The notes beneath the pieces are model-generated. The model saw nothing but the letters and a program-made list of their open reading frames with translations, was not told where the DNA came from and did no database searches. A stretch of 64,000 nucleotides of DNA from Lujinxingia sediminis (GTDB lineage: Bacteria; Myxococcota_A; Bradymonadia; Bradymonadales; Bradymonadaceae). Where the stretch lies: positions 1,178,001-1,242,000 of the forward strand of contig NZ_SADD01000001.1 in assembly GCF_004005565.1 (NCBI RefSeq), in the 5' to 3' direction. This document shows, piece by piece, positions 63,801-64,000 of this stretch; the stretch's first letter is position 1, and each line of letters starts with the position of its first letter. A program made the translations under genes and the position numbers.

Positions 63801-64000
63801 ACCGCGCGGCGAAGCCTGCTTCGATGCCATCCCGGCGGTCGACGGTGACGTATTTGCCGGCTCGTTCAACGGCCGCTCCAACACCCTGGAAATCCCCGGC
63901 GAAGTCCTCGGTGCCTGCGACTTCTCCAACCCCCTTGGCGGCTACCAGGCGGGTGATCCGGTGCTGGGTCCCGACGCCATCTACTCGGTTGACCTTCGCG
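60886..64000 (+). CDS. Second giant cysteine-rich modular lipoprotein (partial, paralogue)
   Basis: The first 1038 codons are in the window and the frame is open at the right edge. The signal sequence ends in lipobox FAAAC (Cys35). A cysteine-rich head (about 36-290) has the same order of units as the upstream protein, including CSVDERACVNAE and ANLCDDNDECARGVCDPASGQCV, plus one extra N-terminal unit. DAFEPNDDAASA at about 292 opens the first PPC-like domain. Cysteine modules recur at about residue 551 (CSPGVAVC), 743 (CTPEATAC) and 937 (CTPGTLLGC), a period near 190. GAGGAG lies five to seven bases before the ATG. It is a tandem duplicate of the gene at 52598 and is probably another outer-membrane surface protein. 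Confidence 0.88.
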   Translation, partial: MQRPPLRNWTPDAQDLRRWFTIVMLSSLTLFAAACGPDDDPPVTNLCEDVTCERGVCEAGECVNAGECAIDEDCVDGFFCGDDSVCQEASCEDVTCDRGQCSEATGRCENAPACAISTQGEDCLEGFVCAENICITEEAFCDELACDDGRGVCSVDERACVNAENCEGSDQKCADGFFCAADNTCQANLCDDNDECARGVCDPASGQCVDPEVCAEINDCTDGSYCVAGSCQPEADACAACEGNQICNYDADALSVSCEENPAGCSSAFDCAGDRACQGGVCVDPVACVPDAFEPNDDAASATELAQTEEGMTSAGICPADVDVFTFNTLGRGLVRGTLVVDVRTVSEDRGLGQLEVAIFGVDGAELSRQTTNEVGVASFARLRNAAQMGVHRIEVRDAGEVRDPGVRYEIVADVVPEAVANVCAAAVLLEDGDTASGDTSDSTSFQIQPSCAEDGSTAGERVFTFEVEERSRVELNLRPSSEVELTLSLRTTCESAFSEQACQFTPGAGVIQRIRQTLAPGTYFAVVKGPANNTGGNFNIDLSIDPLICSPGVAVCLTEGVSRVCNAQGTGFEEETCLDGCVAESGLCERPDGDTCLNPIDASGDFSGIIDWGVYEDEVSLDGGDVQAGESCLSVSESSRTFGPEVVYSVTLPAGHALQANLITTSDHAALLVLDDCADADLSCLEAQTTATELFDGRFEQELVYTNETTGPQNLLVVASSSTTPTGDAEIRITSGEVVCTPEATACDGDAFMRCNASGTQLETVRECNFGCNPDALLKEATETEPEERGPACNLGTNQVCRNAIDILNEGGSFQGEILDYTNDLDPDSSANPKGCTGGRARGGDATFFVDASAGDVITAQLSTEFDAALWITTDCSRAAERCLAGTDSGVAVDEFIQLTVPRDGRYFIIVDSDEDQAGTFELDVSLALPTCTPGTLLGCVDTDTLAYCGPEGAPANFECAGGCTGSTCNSPRGEACFDAIPAVDGDVFAGSFNGRSNTLEIPGEVLGACDFSNPLGGYQAGDPVLGPDAIYSVDLR

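Overview
This is a chromosomal stretch from a GC-rich, Gram-negative bacterium. Several features point to the deltaproteobacterial lineages (Myxococcota/Bradymonadota type). They are: two membrane-anchored Ser/Thr kinases, one with the HRDISPQN catalytic loop common in those groups; a pseudokinase fused to a sulfatase-modifying-factor-like domain; a glycine-rich DUF1565-type lipoprotein; HEAT, TPR and J-domain-like proteins; and enormous cysteine-rich lipoproteins. A Bradymonadales-like organism is my best guess. That is an inference from gene content, not from a marker gene. No insertion sequence, prophage, CRISPR array or integrase was seen.

Left part (1-19.7 kb). After the 5' end of a biotin carboxylase gene, a seven-gene minus-strand operon (225-5540) encodes a PLP-dependent desulfhydrase/deaminase, a low-molecular-weight tyrosine phosphatase, RuvC, RuvA, RuvB, GTP cyclohydrolase I and a thioredoxin-reductase-like flavoprotein without its redox cysteines. 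Next come a small orphan gene, a tail-anchored Ser/Thr kinase, a YbjN-like protein with a PspA/IM30 protein, a sugar nucleotidyltransferase, sbcCD, a Gly-rich lipoprotein, and a second PspA-like gene downstream of an OB-fold/HD-domain nuclease gene.

Middle (20-43.7 kb). A zinc-ribbon Ser/Thr kinase is followed by a zinc-ribbon pseudokinase with a periplasmic FGE-like domain. After these lie an acyltransferase/SDR pair, a cytoplasmic HEAT protein, a CpoB/YbgF-like lipoprotein with a LysM protein, a J-domain-like/TPR protein, a tRNA-Met, a transpeptidase, an ABC-F ATPase, a PEGA-like secreted protein, a secreted HEAT-repeat protein, a PHA-granule-type small protein, an AMIN-like secreted protein, an outer-membrane barrel that may be a divergent LptD, and a J-like/TPR protein.

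Right part (43.7-64 kb). The queA-tgt-yajC-secD-secF cluster couples queuosine tRNA modification genes with the Sec accessory translocase. It ends in a strong terminator and is followed by recJ and a small membrane protein. The last 11.4 kb holds two tandem paralogous lipoproteins: one of 2645 residues, and one running off the window. Each has a cysteine-rich head followed by a regular array of beta-sandwich (PPC-like) domains separated by short cysteine modules. This pair and the kinase/pseudokinase pair are the most unusual content. Most gene-free gaps hold clear hairpin terminators or sigma70-like promoters.
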